Below, in pieces: positions 53,982 through 63,505 of a stretch of 64,000 nucleotides of DNA. Both the position numbers and the translations under genes were made by a program. Source of the stretch: Mesorhizobium sp. WSM4306 (GTDB lineage: Bacteria; Pseudomonadota; Alphaproteobacteria; Rhizobiales; Rhizobiaceae); NCBI RefSeq assembly GCF_007003975.1, contig NZ_VFTC01000001.1, forward strand, positions 558,001-622,000, in the 5' to 3' direction. Position 1 is the first letter of the stretch; the number at the start of each line of letters is the position of its first letter. Below the pieces are notes generated by a model. That model worked only from the letters and a program-made list of their open reading frames with translations, searched no databases and had not been told where the DNA came from.

Positions 53982-55009
53982 GATGCTTCCTCAACAATGG
54001 CGACCTGCCGCCCGGTCTCGGCGCTTTCGATGGCGCCGAAAACCATGGCCAGGCTTTTGATGTTGTCGCTCCCACGCGTTTCCGGCTCGGTGCCGGTTTC
54101 AATGGCGTGGATGAAATCCTTGATGATGCCGAGATGGCCGCCGACGCGGTCGGCCGGATCGAGCGCCGGCACGATGATGGGCTGGGTTAGGTCGAACAGC
54201 CCATCGCGGACCGACAACACAACCTCCGCCTTCAGCCCGTCCTCGCCATCCCAGACCAGGCTGCCGTGCTCGGCGACGATGCGCCATGTGCTCTCCCAGC
54301 TGGTGCGGAAGCCGGCGGCGCACCAGGAGCCGGCATAGGTGAAGCGCTTGCCGCCGCCGAGATCGAAGATGGCGCTGGCCGACGAACCCTGCCGGTACCA
54401 GGAATTGGCCGGCTCCCATTCCTGGCAATAGACCCCTGCGGGATCGCCGCCGACCATATAGCGGGCGGCGTCGAACGTATGGATCGCCATGTCGAGCAGC
54501 AGCACATGCGCCATCTCCTCGCGAAAGCCGCCAAAATGCGGGGCGACGAAGAAATCGGCATGAATGCTGGTCGGTTTGCCGATAGCGCCGGAGTCGAGAA
54601 AGCGCCGGATGCGCCGGACATTGGCGACATAGCGGCGGTTCTGCACCACGGCATGGATACGCCCCGCTCGGCGCGCCGCCTCGACAATGGCGCGGGCATT
54701 CTCCGGAGTGTCGGCCAGCGGCTTTTCCGTCAGCAGATGGCAATTGTGGGCAAAGGCGGCAAAGGCGACGTCGCGCCGCGCGGCGGGAACCACGACGTCG
54801 AACACGGCGTCAGGCTTGGTTTGGTCGAGTAAGGCATCGAGGCTGGTGCCGATGACGGCGCCGTCGAGCCCGTATTCGCGCGCCCTCGCCTTCGCTCGTT
54901 CGGCGTCGAGATCGACGAGGCCGACAATGGCCAGCCCGTCGATTTGCCTCGCGGCGTCAAGCCAGGCCTTGCTCATCGCTCCACAGCCGACGAGGACGGC
55001 ATTCATCAT
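53978..55009 (-). CDS. Gfo/Idh/MocA-family oxidoreductase
   Basis: A 343-residue NAD(P)-dependent dehydrogenase. The Rossmann motif is MMNAVLVGCGAMSKAWLDAA, followed by the typical EKPLADTPENARAI segment (the EKP motif). It likely oxidises a sugar or inositol-type substrate taken up by the neighbouring transporter. GGGAGGAATGCCGG precedes the tandem ATGs at 55009 and 55006. It is the first gene of the operon, directly behind LacI-type operators. Confidence 0.9.
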   Translation of the reverse strand: MMNAVLVGCGAMSKAWLDAARQIDGLAIVGLVDLDAERAKARAREYGLDGAVIGTSLDALLDQTKPDAVFDVVVPAARRDVAFAAFAHNCHLLTEKPLADTPENARAIVEAARRAGRIHAVVQNRRYVANVRRIRRFLDSGAIGKPTSIHADFFVAPHFGGFREEMAHVLLLDMAIHTFDAARYMVGGDPAGVYCQEWEPANSWYRQGSSASAIFDLGGGKRFTYAGSWCAAGFRTSWESTWRIVAEHGSLVWDGEDGLKAEVVLSVRDGLFDLTQPIIVPALDPADRVGGHLGIIKDFIHAIETGTEPETRGSDNIKSLAMVFGAIESAETGRQVAIVEEAS

Positions 55010-55067
55010 CCGGCATTCCTCCCGTCCGGTCCCTCCAGACCGAATGTCGCGGCATTCACGGCATTAC

Positions 55068-55095
55068 CGTAAACGTTTTTCCGTAAACGTTTACG
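55068..55095. promoter_or_regulatory. LacI-type operators between the ABC operon and lacI
   Basis: CGTAAACGTTTACG (55082-55095) is a perfect 14-bp palindrome with the CG centre typical of LacI/GalR sites. A second, partial copy, CGTAAACGTTTTTC (55068-55081), abuts it, so two dimers could bind side by side. They lie 59 bp from the oxidoreductase ATG. Confidence 0.82.
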
Positions 55096-55203
55096 ATGAC
55101 ACACCCGATGGCGTACAATGTCAATCTGCTGCCAGCGAAAATTGTCCCGAAGCCTTGGCCTGAGCGGCAGCCGGTGCTAGCCAAGGTTGGGGGAGAGAAG
55201 TCC

Positions 55204-56229
55204 TTGGCGTCCAGCATCCACGACCTTGCGCGTCACCTGAACATTTCGATCGGCACCGTGTCGCGGGCGCTGAACGGCCGCGCCGACGTCAATGCCGACA
55301 CCCGCCAGCGCGTGCTCGCCGCCGCCAAGCAGCTGAACTATGCGCCCAACCAGTCCGGCCGGAGTCTCCGGCAAGGCGCCACCCATTCGATCGCCTTCAT
55401 GCTGCAGCCGCATCCGGGCGACCAGCAATATGGCGAACCGTTCTTCATCCCGTTCCTGATCGGGCTGCAAGGCCGGCTTGCCGAAAGCGGGCTCGACCTC
55501 ACCGTGGTGATGGGGGCGCCGGGCGACTATCAGCAGGAGCGCCTGCGCCGCGTCGTCGAGACGCGCCGGGCCGATGCCGTGGTGCTGGCCTGGACGCGGC
55601 GCGAGGACGAGCGCATCGACTATCTGCTCGAGGCCGGCTTCCCCTTCGCCACGCTCGGCCGCAGCCGCTCAGGCGGTAAGGCCTATCCCTCGCTCGACCT
55701 CGATTTCGAAAAGGCCGGTGCCGATGCCGTCGACCGTCTGGTGGCCCGGGGCCACCGCCGCATCGCCGCCATCCGCCCGTCGCTCAATCTCAATTTTGGC
55801 TATCTGTTCCTCGACGGCTACCGCAAGGCCCTGAAGCGGCACGGCATCGAAGTCGATCCGGCGCTGATCGCCGACGGCTTCATCAACGAGGCCGGCGGCT
55901 ACCAGGTGACGCCGCGCGTGATGCTGGCAAAAAATCGCCCGACCGCCATCATCTTCAACAATGACGCCATGGCGCTCGGCGGCTGCAAGGCGCTGGCCGA
56001 GATGGGGATTCGGCCCGGCCACGACATCGCGGTGACCGTCATCGTCGACACCCCGCTCTGCCGCTACTTTTCGCCGGCGCTGACCGCCTTCCGTCCGTCG
56101 CTGGAGCCCATGGGCTGGCGGCTGGCCGAAATGTTGCTGGCCTCGCTCCCCGCCTTCGCCGGCCCCGAAGGCACGCGCATCCTCCGCGAAGTCTGGCCGC
56201 TGGAACTGATCGTGCGCGACAGCGATTGA
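55204..56229 (+). CDS. LacI-family repressor
   Basis: A 341-residue regulator. The helix-turn-helix is SIHDLARHLNISIGTVSRAL (about residues 4-23), and the hinge is LNYAPNQSGRSLRQGAT. The effector domain resembles periplasmic sugar-binding proteins. I chose the TTG at 55204 because GGGGGAGAG precedes it and LacI proteins start just before the helix-turn-helix. An ATG at 55096 adds 36 residues and directly abuts the operator. It probably represses the divergent transport operon and itself. Confidence 0.88.
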   Translation: MASSIHDLARHLNISIGTVSRALNGRADVNADTRQRVLAAAKQLNYAPNQSGRSLRQGATHSIAFMLQPHPGDQQYGEPFFIPFLIGLQGRLAESGLDLTVVMGAPGDYQQERLRRVVETRRADAVVLAWTRREDERIDYLLEAGFPFATLGRSRSGGKAYPSLDLDFEKAGADAVDRLVARGHRRIAAIRPSLNLNFGYLFLDGYRKALKRHGIEVDPALIADGFINEAGGYQVTPRVMLAKNRPTAIIFNNDAMALGGCKALAEMGIRPGHDIAVTVIVDTPLCRYFSPALTAFRPSLEPMGWRLAEMLLASLPAFAGPEGTRILREVWPLELIVRDSD

Positions 56230-56256
56230 TCGCTGCTGCACGTAGGCCGGCCGGCC

Positions 56257-56571
56257 TCAATCCACCTTCTTCTCGCCCTTCTCGCCGGCCCTGACGATGT
56301 CGCCGGTGGTGAACAGGATTTCCTTCAGTTCCGCCCGCCAGTCTTTCTTCTGGCGAAGCAGGAATTCGAGATCCATACCGAAATGCTTGAACTCCTCGCC
56401 TTGCGCGTTCTTCATGATCGCCTTGGCCTGCGGGTCCTTCTCCACCGACATGCGCTGTTCGTACCAGCCGATTGCCTCCGCCTCCTCGATCAGCGAGGTG
56501 ATCATGCGGGCAAAGGTCCGCACCTTCTGCGTCAGTTCTTCCGGCGGTTCGTGATACTGATCGAAACCCAT
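56257..56571 (-). CDS. Encapsulated-ferritin-like protein (EncFtn)
   Basis: A 104-residue, mainly helical protein. The EncFtn marks are LIEEAEAIGWYEQRMSV and AQGEEFKHFGMDLEFLL. By position, E30, E60 and H63 correspond to the iron ligands E32, E62 and H65 of Rhodospirillum rubrum EncFtn, next to the conserved Trp-Tyr. EncFtn oxidises Fe(II) and normally sits inside an encapsulin shell. Here no encapsulin gene is adjacent, and the tail (GEKGEKKVD) does not look like a shell-targeting peptide. GAGGGAG precedes the ATG at 56571. Confidence 0.8.
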   Translation of the reverse strand: MGFDQYHEPPEELTQKVRTFARMITSLIEEAEAIGWYEQRMSVEKDPQAKAIMKNAQGEEFKHFGMDLEFLLRQKKDWRAELKEILFTTGDIVRAGEKGEKKVD

Positions 56572-56642
56572 GTCGACTCCCTCAAATGGACCGGCAAATC
56601 CAGCCGTGTCCAGGAATGCATTGGAACGCCGCGGGTTCCGCC

Positions 56643-57407
56643 TCACTGTTGCAATTCGACCAAAGCCCTCTGCAAAGGCGCCGACGAAATCTGGATCGGG
56701 CCGGAGAACGGCACATCCATATCGAGGATCAGGTAAAGCGCTCCGGCAATCAGCGTTGCCGACACCACGAACGTCTCTATGGTGATGGCATTTCGCGGCG
56801 CCCTGAAACCGAAACTGGCGAAGATCAGCACCAGCCAGGCAACGAGCATAACGATCAGCGGCCGCGGGATGGTACCTTCCGATTGCTCAATCAGAGCCCA
56901 GCGCAGTTCCACCACCTTCTGCAGATGCTGGCGAGCGTCCTCCAGCATGGAACCATGCGCTGCGTCAGTAGGCTGCAGAGCGGTCAATCGTGTGCTGATC
57001 TCGGTCAACAGACGTTCAGACAGCCGGTTGGCGACGAGGGGTGTTTCGTTGGTTTCTGTCCAGTTGTTGGTCTGTCTTTGCACATAAGCGACCAGCGGCT
57101 GACGGACCTCGGCGGTCTCAGGCCCATATTGCCGAAGCGACCGGTCGAGAAGGATCAACTCGGTCGCATATGTGTGCACGTTGCGGTCGATCGACTCGAA
57201 AGTGTTCTTGGCCGAGTTGATCATCAGACCAAGCACCAGCGAGGTCATGACCACGAACAGGTTGGCGGCCAGCCGTACCACATTGTTGGTGTCGTCCTCG
57301 CGGTGATGCGCGGGCAATTTGCCATAGACAGCCATGCTGACCAGCGGCGCCGCCGTCAGGCAGAGGAAAACGGCCACCGCGATGAGTGTTTCGTGCATGG
57401 CAGCCAT
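56643..57407 (-). CDS. DUF4239 membrane protein (bestrophin-like)
   Basis: A 254-residue protein with about four transmembrane segments: two near the start (LIAVAVFLCLTAAPLVSMAV and AANLFVVMTSLVLGLMINSA) and two near the end (LIVMLVAWLVLIFASFGF and VSATLIAGALYLILDMDVPF). This is the DUF4239 pattern, which is distantly like bestrophin channels. The function is unknown. The ATG at 57407 and one at 57398 are both possible. It lies upstream of the EncFtn-like gene on the same strand, 71 bp apart, so co-transcription is possible. Confidence 0.82.
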   Translation of the reverse strand: MAAMHETLIAVAVFLCLTAAPLVSMAVYGKLPAHHREDDTNNVVRLAANLFVVMTSLVLGLMINSAKNTFESIDRNVHTYATELILLDRSLRQYGPETAEVRQPLVAYVQRQTNNWTETNETPLVANRLSERLLTEISTRLTALQPTDAAHGSMLEDARQHLQKVVELRWALIEQSEGTIPRPLIVMLVAWLVLIFASFGFRAPRNAITIETFVVSATLIAGALYLILDMDVPFSGPIQISSAPLQRALVELQQ

Positions 57408-57570
57408 TTCTGCACGGCAAGCGCCGAATGCCAATGGCCGGCAGAACGCACTTGTCACGCAAGTATCATGTTCTCGTCCTAGACCGCTTTGCGGGAGGGC
57501 GCTTGCCACATCGTCGATGCGATGCGGGGCCCTTTGCGCCGCTTGAAGGCTTGTCACAAAGAGGATCTCC

Positions 57571-59052
57571 ATGAAAATCTCGCATCGAACCGTGTCGCTC
57601 GGCGCCGCATTGGCGCTGTTTACCGCTTTGACCCCTGCCCTTGCCGACAGCACCGCCACCGTCGGCGGCGTCAGCTTCGTCAACAAGGGCCTGGTCGGCG
57701 TCGGCCGCATCCCGGCCGACCTGAAGGACAAGTTCGGCGAGACCTTCGGCTCCGGCTCCGGCATGTCGATCGACGCCTCGAGCTGGACGCATGACGCCAA
57801 TGGCTACAAGGGTTCGCTCTGGCTGCTGCCCGACCGCGGCTACAATGTCGTCGGCACCACCGACTACCGGCCGCGCCTCAACACTATTCGTATCGAGCTC
57901 ACGCCGACCGCGCTGGGTGCTGTGCCCGCCGCCGGCCAGGAACAGACCGGCGTCAAGGCGACGCTTGCTGATTCCCTGCTGCTCACCGACGACAAGGGTG
58001 CCGACGCGACCGGCCTCGATCCGCTCAACGGCGTGCGCGCGGCCAGCGGCGACATGCCGATCCTGCCCGAGGCCAACGGCAAGCTGGCGCTCGACAATGA
58101 GGCCATCGCGCGGCTGCCCGACGGCACCATGTTCATCTCCGACGAATACGGGCCCAACATCTACCGCTTCTCGGCCGACGGCCATTTGATGTCGGCGACG
58201 CAGCCGCCGGCGGCCCTGGTGCCGATGCGCAAGGGCAAGCCGAACTTCGCCTCCGACAATCCGGGCCCGGGTGCCGCCGAACCAGATCCGAAGGATCCCG
58301 AAACCGGCCGTCAGAACAACCAGGGCCTCGAAGGCGTGGCGCTGACGCCGGACGGCAAGTCGCTGATCGCGGTGCTGCAGTCCGCGCCCCGCCAGGATGG
58401 CGGCGATTCCGGCGCAACGCGCCAGAACACCCGCGCGCTGGTCTATGACGCCTCCGACCCGGAACACCTCAAGCTGGCGCACGAATATGTCGTGCCGCTG
58501 CCGGTGTTCAAGGACGATAAGGGCAAGACCAAGATCGCCGCGCAGAGCGAGATCGTCGCGCTGTCCGACAAGACCTTCCTGATGCTGGCGCGCGACAGCG
58601 GCAACGGCCAGGGGGTGAAGGGCGACACCTCGCTTGTGCGCAAGATCTTCGTCGTCGACGTCTCGGCCGCGACCGACGTTGCCGGCGGCGCCTTCGATGC
58701 CGCCGACAAGCCGCTGGCGCCCAAGGGCGTGCTCGATCCCTCGGTGACGCCGGCCAAGCTGACACCATTCATCGACATCAACGACAACAAGGAACTCGGC
58801 CGCTTCGGCCTGCATGACAGCAAGCCGAACGACAAGAACAACCTCTCGGAGAAGTGGGAAGCGATGTCGGTGGTCAGCGTACTCGATCCGGCGCTGCCCG
58901 ACGACTATTTCCTGTTCGTCGGCAACGACAACGATTTCCTCGCTCAGGACGGCTTCCAGGTCGGCGCGCCCTACAAGGCCGAAGACGGCGCCGATGTCGA
59001 CACCATGTTCCTGGTCTATCAGATCACGCTTCCCGGCCTCGCCAAGAAATAG
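57571..59052 (+). CDS. Esterase-like activity of phytase family protein
   Basis: A 493-residue exported protein. The signal peptide is HRTVSLGAALALFTALTPALA. The domain of the phytase-like esterase family (PF13449) is marked by WLLPDRGYNVVGTTDYRPRL, LPDGTMFISDEYGPNIYRFS and NQGLEGVALTPDGKSLI. Members are calcium-binding beta-propellers thought to act on phosphate esters; activity here is unproven. AGGATCTCC precedes the ATG. A strong hairpin follows the gene. Confidence 0.87.
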   Translation: MKISHRTVSLGAALALFTALTPALADSTATVGGVSFVNKGLVGVGRIPADLKDKFGETFGSGSGMSIDASSWTHDANGYKGSLWLLPDRGYNVVGTTDYRPRLNTIRIELTPTALGAVPAAGQEQTGVKATLADSLLLTDDKGADATGLDPLNGVRAASGDMPILPEANGKLALDNEAIARLPDGTMFISDEYGPNIYRFSADGHLMSATQPPAALVPMRKGKPNFASDNPGPGAAEPDPKDPETGRQNNQGLEGVALTPDGKSLIAVLQSAPRQDGGDSGATRQNTRALVYDASDPEHLKLAHEYVVPLPVFKDDKGKTKIAAQSEIVALSDKTFLMLARDSGNGQGVKGDTSLVRKIFVVDVSAATDVAGGAFDAADKPLAPKGVLDPSVTPAKLTPFIDINDNKELGRFGLHDSKPNDKNNLSEKWEAMSVVSVLDPALPDDYFLFVGNDNDFLAQDGFQVGAPYKAEDGADVDTMFLVYQITLPGLAKK

Positions 59053-59060
59053 CAGCATAG

Positions 59061-59092
59061 AAAAAGGCGGACGCGCCAAACGCGTCCGCCTT
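59061..59092. terminator. Terminator between the phytase-like and L,D-transpeptidase genes
   Basis: AAGGCGGACGCG-CCAAA-CGCGTCCGCCTT is a perfect 12-bp stem. The T-tract is good on the minus strand (TTTTT) and weak on the plus strand, so it mainly serves the L,D-transpeptidase gene. Confidence 0.85.
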
Positions 59093-59126
59093 AACTGCTT
59101 ATCGACGATCAGCGATGCCGCGAAGC

Positions 59127-59918
59127 CTATTTCAAGATTTCCGCGTCTTTCGGCACGCCGGCATCGATCGGCTCGGCGGTCCTGTTCGATACGGCGGAGC
59201 TCTCCCCGGCGACTGAGAAGTTCGCGCGCACATGGACCTGGGTTACGCCGTTGACCCGGCTGTATAGGTCGATGATGTCCTGGTTCATGAAGCGCACGCA
59301 GCCCGACGACGCGTTCTTGCCGATGGAATCCCATTCCGGCGTGCCGTGCAGCCGGTACATCGTGTCCTTGCCGTCGCGGAACAGGTAGAGCGCGCGGGCG
59401 CCGAGCGGGCTCTGCGGTCCCGGCGGCATGCCATCCTTGTATTTCGCCAGTTCCGGCCGGCGCTGGATCATTTCCGGCGGCGGCGTCCACACCGGCCACT
59501 TCTTGCGCGCCTGGACCACCGCACTGCCGGTCCAGCCGAAACCGGCTTTGCCGAGGCTGACGCCGTAGCGGATCGCCTTGCCGCCATCGCGCACCAGATA
59601 GAGGAAATGTTCCGACGTATCGACGACGATGGTGCCGGGTTTTTCGCCGGTCGGGTCGGTCACGATCTGGCGCACGAACTTCGGATCGAGCTTGGATATC
59701 GGGATCGCCGGCAGCGAAAAACCCTCGTCGACGCGCGCCGCGTACATGCTTTCGGCAGCGCCGAGAGCCGAATCGCTTGGCGGCGGCGGCGCTACCACCG
59801 GCGGCGCCACGTCCGTCGTTGTGCAGCCCGAAAGCGCCACGGAAGCGGCGCCCAAGGCGGATGCCCCGAGAAACACGCGGCGGTTCATGCGCTCGGAAAA
59901 AAGCGGATTGTCGGACAT
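59127..59918 (-). CDS. L,D-transpeptidase (YkuD domain)
   Basis: A 263-residue cell-wall enzyme. A leader with twin Arg (MNRRVFLGASALGAASV) ends in a lipobox-like LSGC, so it is probably a lipoprotein or Tat substrate. The YkuD catalytic motif is MYRLHGTPEWDSIGKNASSG followed by CVRFMNQDI, with the His and Cys intact. It forms 3-3 peptidoglycan cross-links or attaches proteins to peptidoglycan. GGGGGG precedes the ATG at 59918. Confidence 0.92.
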   Translation of the reverse strand: MSDNPLFSERMNRRVFLGASALGAASVALSGCTTTDVAPPVVAPPPPSDSALGAAESMYAARVDEGFSLPAIPISKLDPKFVRQIVTDPTGEKPGTIVVDTSEHFLYLVRDGGKAIRYGVSLGKAGFGWTGSAVVQARKKWPVWTPPPEMIQRRPELAKYKDGMPPGPQSPLGARALYLFRDGKDTMYRLHGTPEWDSIGKNASSGCVRFMNQDIIDLYSRVNGVTQVHVRANFSVAGESSAVSNRTAEPIDAGVPKDAEILK

Positions 59919-60094
59919 GATCCCCCCGGTTTGCGGCCCCACCCGGCGATGACCCATAGCCCATTCCGGATGCTTTGAGAACCTGATTGGCTCAGACGCG
60001 CAAGGCGGAATGTTCCGATGCGGCATCGACCTTATCCGTTAAATCGGCAATCATTGCCGGGCGGCCTTTGAGATGAACCTTCGCCGAGCAGCCC

Positions 60095-61567
60095 ATGGAC
60101 GAAAAAAAGCCTGCGCGCCGGCGCACCGGTGATCTGACCACAGGCCCGATCCCGCGCACGCTGCTGCTCTTCGCCTTGCCGGTGCTCGGCTCCAACGTAC
60201 TGCAATCGCTCAACGGTTCGATCAACGCCGTCTGGGTCGGCCGCTTTCTCGGTGAATCGGCGCTGACCGCGACGTCCAACGCCAATCTGGTGCTGTTCCT
60301 CATCCTTGGCACTGTGTTCGGCATCGGCATGGCGGCGACCATCCTGGTGGCGCAATCGGTCGGCGCCCGCGATTTGCCCGAGGCGCGGCGCATCGTCGGC
60401 ACCAGCGCTACCTTCTTCTTCCTCGTCTCGGTGGTCTTCGCCGTCTGCGGCTGGATCTGGGTCGACGCCATTCTCAACACGCTTGGCACGCCACCAGATG
60501 CGCTGCCGCTGGCGCGCTCCTATCTGCGCATTATCTTCGTCGCCGTGCCGATGATGAACCTTCTGTCCTTCGTCATGACGGTGCTGCGAGGCGCGGGCGA
60601 TTCGCGCACGCCGTTCTTCTTCATGGCGCTCGCTGTCGTGCTCGACATCGTGCTCAATCCGCTGCTGATCCGCGGCATCGGCCCCTTCCCCGAACTCGGC
60701 ATTGCCGGCTCCGCCACCTCGACGCTGGTCGGCCAGTCGGTCAGCGTGATCGCCATCCTCGTCGTGCTGTATGCCCGCAAGCATCCGCTCAGGATCGCCG
60801 GCGCCGACCTCGCTCTGCTGCGGCCGGACCCGACGCTGCTCAGGATCGTCGTCTTCAAGGGCGTGCCGATGGGCCTGCAGATGATCGTCATTTCGGCGGC
60901 GGCACTGACGGTGATGGGCATCGTCAATTCCTACGGCTCGCAGGTCGCCGCCGCCTACGGCATCGCCGCCCAGCTGTGGACCTATATCCAGATGCCGGCG
61001 CTGGCGATCGGCGCCGCTGTCTCCTCGATGGCGGCGCAAAATGTCGGCGCCGGGCGCTGGGACCGCATCGGCAAGGTCGCCGCGGCCGGCGTCGGCTTCA
61101 ACCTCGTGCTCACCGGCTCGCTGGTGGCGTTGCTGTTCTTCTTCGACAGGCCGGTGCTTGGCCTGTTCCTCAGCGGCGACAGCACCGCGATCGACATTGC
61201 CGCCCATATCAACAAGGTGGCGTCCTGGTCCTTCATCCTGTTCGGCGTCACCATCGTGCTGTTCGCCACCGTGCGCGCCACAGGTGCTGTGATGCCGCCG
61301 CTGGTCATCCTGGTGATCTCAGTGCTCGTGGTGCGCACCGGCTTTGCGTACTTCTTCCGGAGCTACATCGGCGAGGAAGCGCTGTGGTGGAGCTTTCCGG
61401 CAGGCTCGATCACCTCGCTGGTACTGGCCGCCGCCTACTATCGCTTCGGCCGCTGGCGCAGCATGCACATGATCGAGGACCGTCCGGCCGCCGGCGAGCC
61501 GCCCGACACCGGCCTCGGCATACCGCGCCAGCGAGCCAACATGGCGCCCGAGACGCCTAACGGATGA
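60095..61567 (+). CDS. MATE-family efflux transporter
   Basis: A 490-residue transporter with about twelve helices: TGPIPRTLLLFALPVLGSNV at the start, then AATILVAQSVGARDLPEARR and SSMAAQNVGAGRWDRIGKVA, the repeated MATE motifs. It exports cationic drugs or metabolites by Na+ or H+ antiport. It converges with a broken MFS gene. Confidence 0.92.
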   Translation: MDEKKPARRRTGDLTTGPIPRTLLLFALPVLGSNVLQSLNGSINAVWVGRFLGESALTATSNANLVLFLILGTVFGIGMAATILVAQSVGARDLPEARRIVGTSATFFFLVSVVFAVCGWIWVDAILNTLGTPPDALPLARSYLRIIFVAVPMMNLLSFVMTVLRGAGDSRTPFFFMALAVVLDIVLNPLLIRGIGPFPELGIAGSATSTLVGQSVSVIAILVVLYARKHPLRIAGADLALLRPDPTLLRIVVFKGVPMGLQMIVISAAALTVMGIVNSYGSQVAAAYGIAAQLWTYIQMPALAIGAAVSSMAAQNVGAGRWDRIGKVAAAGVGFNLVLTGSLVALLFFFDRPVLGLFLSGDSTAIDIAAHINKVASWSFILFGVTIVLFATVRATGAVMPPLVILVISVLVVRTGFAYFFRSYIGEEALWWSFPAGSITSLVLAAAYYRFGRWRSMHMIEDRPAAGEPPDTGLGIPRQRANMAPETPNG

Positions 61568-61570
61568 TTC

Positions 61571-62769
61571 TCAGCGCGCGTATTTTGCGCCGAATCCCAA
61601 CGCGATTAGCGAGAAGACCGTGATCATACCGGCAAACGCCAGGCTTGCCGTCGTCGGGCTGCTCCAGTTCGACAACAGCCCGATGCCGATGACCGGCAGC
61701 GCATTGCCGCAGAAGCAGCAGATGAAGAACGCCGACACCACTTCGGCGCGGCGGTCGGCAGGCGCGATCTGGTTCACCACTTGCAGGCCGCCGCGATAGC
61801 CGAGGGCCGCCGCCCCACCACACAAAGCAGTGGCGGCAATCATCAGCGGCATCGAGGCAAAGACCTGCGCGGCAACCACCAGCGCCGCTGCCGGGATCAT
61901 CAGTACCAGCGCCGCCAGCATGCCGGCACGGCTGGACAGCCAGGTTGTGCCCAGGATGGTTGCGGCTGCAACGATCGACAGTTCGAAGAACAGCCCGCCT
62001 GCCTCGGCATGGTTGGCAACATGCAGCTGCTGCGCCAGAATGCTCGGCGCCAGCGCTGCATAGAAGCCGACCAGCGCCATGGCGCCGAAGCCGGTCACCG
62101 CCGGCGCCACAAAGGCGGCGCGGATATCGGCCGGCACCGACAGCCGTGGCCGCAGCGAAACATCGGCCAGCCGCCCAGGCTGCAAGACGGTTTCACGCGT
62201 GCGCCAGATCATGAGCGTGACCACGACAAGCACCGCCAGATAGACCGTAAACGTCAGCCTGAGCGGCCAGGGCGCATATTCGGCGAGCAGCCCAGAGACC
62301 AGCGCGCCAAGGCCAAGGCCTACGAAGTTGGTGCTGGTGGCGGTGACAGCCGCGCGCGACTTGTCTTTGCCTTCGATCAGCTCGGCAAGCCAGGCCGTGC
62401 CGGTCCCCGCGCCGATGCCGATGCCAAGCCCGCTCAGGATGCGGGCCGCGTCGAGCCAGGCGACATTCTCGGCCAGCAGGAACACCAGCGCGCTGACCAC
62501 CGCCACCGCCATCGATGCCAGCGCCGCAGGACGGCGGCCAATGCCGTCGGACAAGCGTCCGAACATCAGCAATGCGCCCAGATTGCCGACGACATAGACG
62601 GCATAGAGGTGATCTGCGAGAAACCGAAAGCCTGCTTGTAGATGATGTAAAGCGGCGTCAGCGCCGTGCTGCCGGCGAACAACGCCGCGATCATGGTGGC
62701 GACCGCAGCCATCGCGGTACGGCCGCCGAGTTCATGGCTGCGCGTCGTCGTCTCGGCATAACTGGTCAT
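61571..62769 (-). pseudogene. MFS transporter with frameshift near the N-terminus
   Basis: The start (62769) reads MTSYAETTTRSHELGGRTAM ... IIYKQAFGFSQIT, a normal MFS first helix. At about 62606-62608 the frame is lost. The following frame resumes YAVYVVGNLGALLMFGRLSD and runs intact to 61571 with eleven more helices. Homologues I know read FGFSxxTLTLIYAVYVVGN here, so a loss of about ten bases is the simplest explanation. The gene is probably inactive, unless the break is a sequencing error. Confidence 0.8.
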
Positions 62770-62923
62770 GGCAACCTCCGGCCGGTTGCCCCAACGCCCA
62801 ATCGAAACCCAACGTCCATGTAAGGACGGCCATTCCGCTTGCCGAACCCACTCCTGACAATCTTGTCAGGATGGCCATGCGCGAAATCCTCCCGTAACGT
62901 CTGTCCATCGAGAGGGAGGAACC

Positions 62924-63499
62924 ATGGGTAAAGGCAGGGTCGAGGCATTCACGGATGGCGTCGTCGCCATCATCATCACCATCATGGTGCTGGAGCTGAA
63001 AGTGCCGCATGGCGAGGATCTTTCCGCGCTGGCGCCGCTGTGGCCGATCTTCTTCAGCTATGTCTTGTCCTTCATCAATGTCGGCATCTACTGGAACAAT
63101 CTGCACAACATGTTCCACACCGTGCAGCGCGTCGACGGCCGCGTGCTGTGGGCAAATCTCAACCTTCTGTTTTGGCTGTCGCTGATCCCGGCCACGACGG
63201 CCTTCATGGGCGAGAATCATTTCGCGCCGGTCCCTGTCGCCGTGTATGGCGTCGACCTCGTGCTGTGTGCGGCCGCCTACAGGATTCTTGTGACCAAGCT
63301 GCACCATCTGCATGGCAACGAAACCGCCTTCGCCAAGGCGCTGGGCAGTGACCGCAAGGGCAAGATTTCGGTGGCGCTTTACATAACCGCCGTGCTGCTG
63401 ACCTTCGTCAACCAGTGGATCGGCGTCGCGATCTACTTTCTGGTGGCTGCCATCTGGTTCGTGCCGGATACGCGGTTTTCGCGGGTGATCGAAAAGTAG
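62924..63499 (+). CDS. TMEM175-family potassium channel-like protein
   Basis: A 191-residue membrane protein with about six helices. The first helix contains RVEAFTDGVVAIIITIMVLE, the family's FSDG-type motif with Thr in place of Ser. Bacterial TMEM175 proteins form tetrameric K+ channels. AGAGGGAGGAACC precedes the ATG. It stands alone, 155 bp from the broken MFS gene. Confidence 0.9.
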   Translation: MGKGRVEAFTDGVVAIIITIMVLELKVPHGEDLSALAPLWPIFFSYVLSFINVGIYWNNLHNMFHTVQRVDGRVLWANLNLLFWLSLIPATTAFMGENHFAPVPVAVYGVDLVLCAAAYRILVTKLHHLHGNETAFAKALGSDRKGKISVALYITAVLLTFVNQWIGVAIYFLVAAIWFVPDTRFSRVIEK

Positions 63500-63505
63500 C
63501 TGCTT

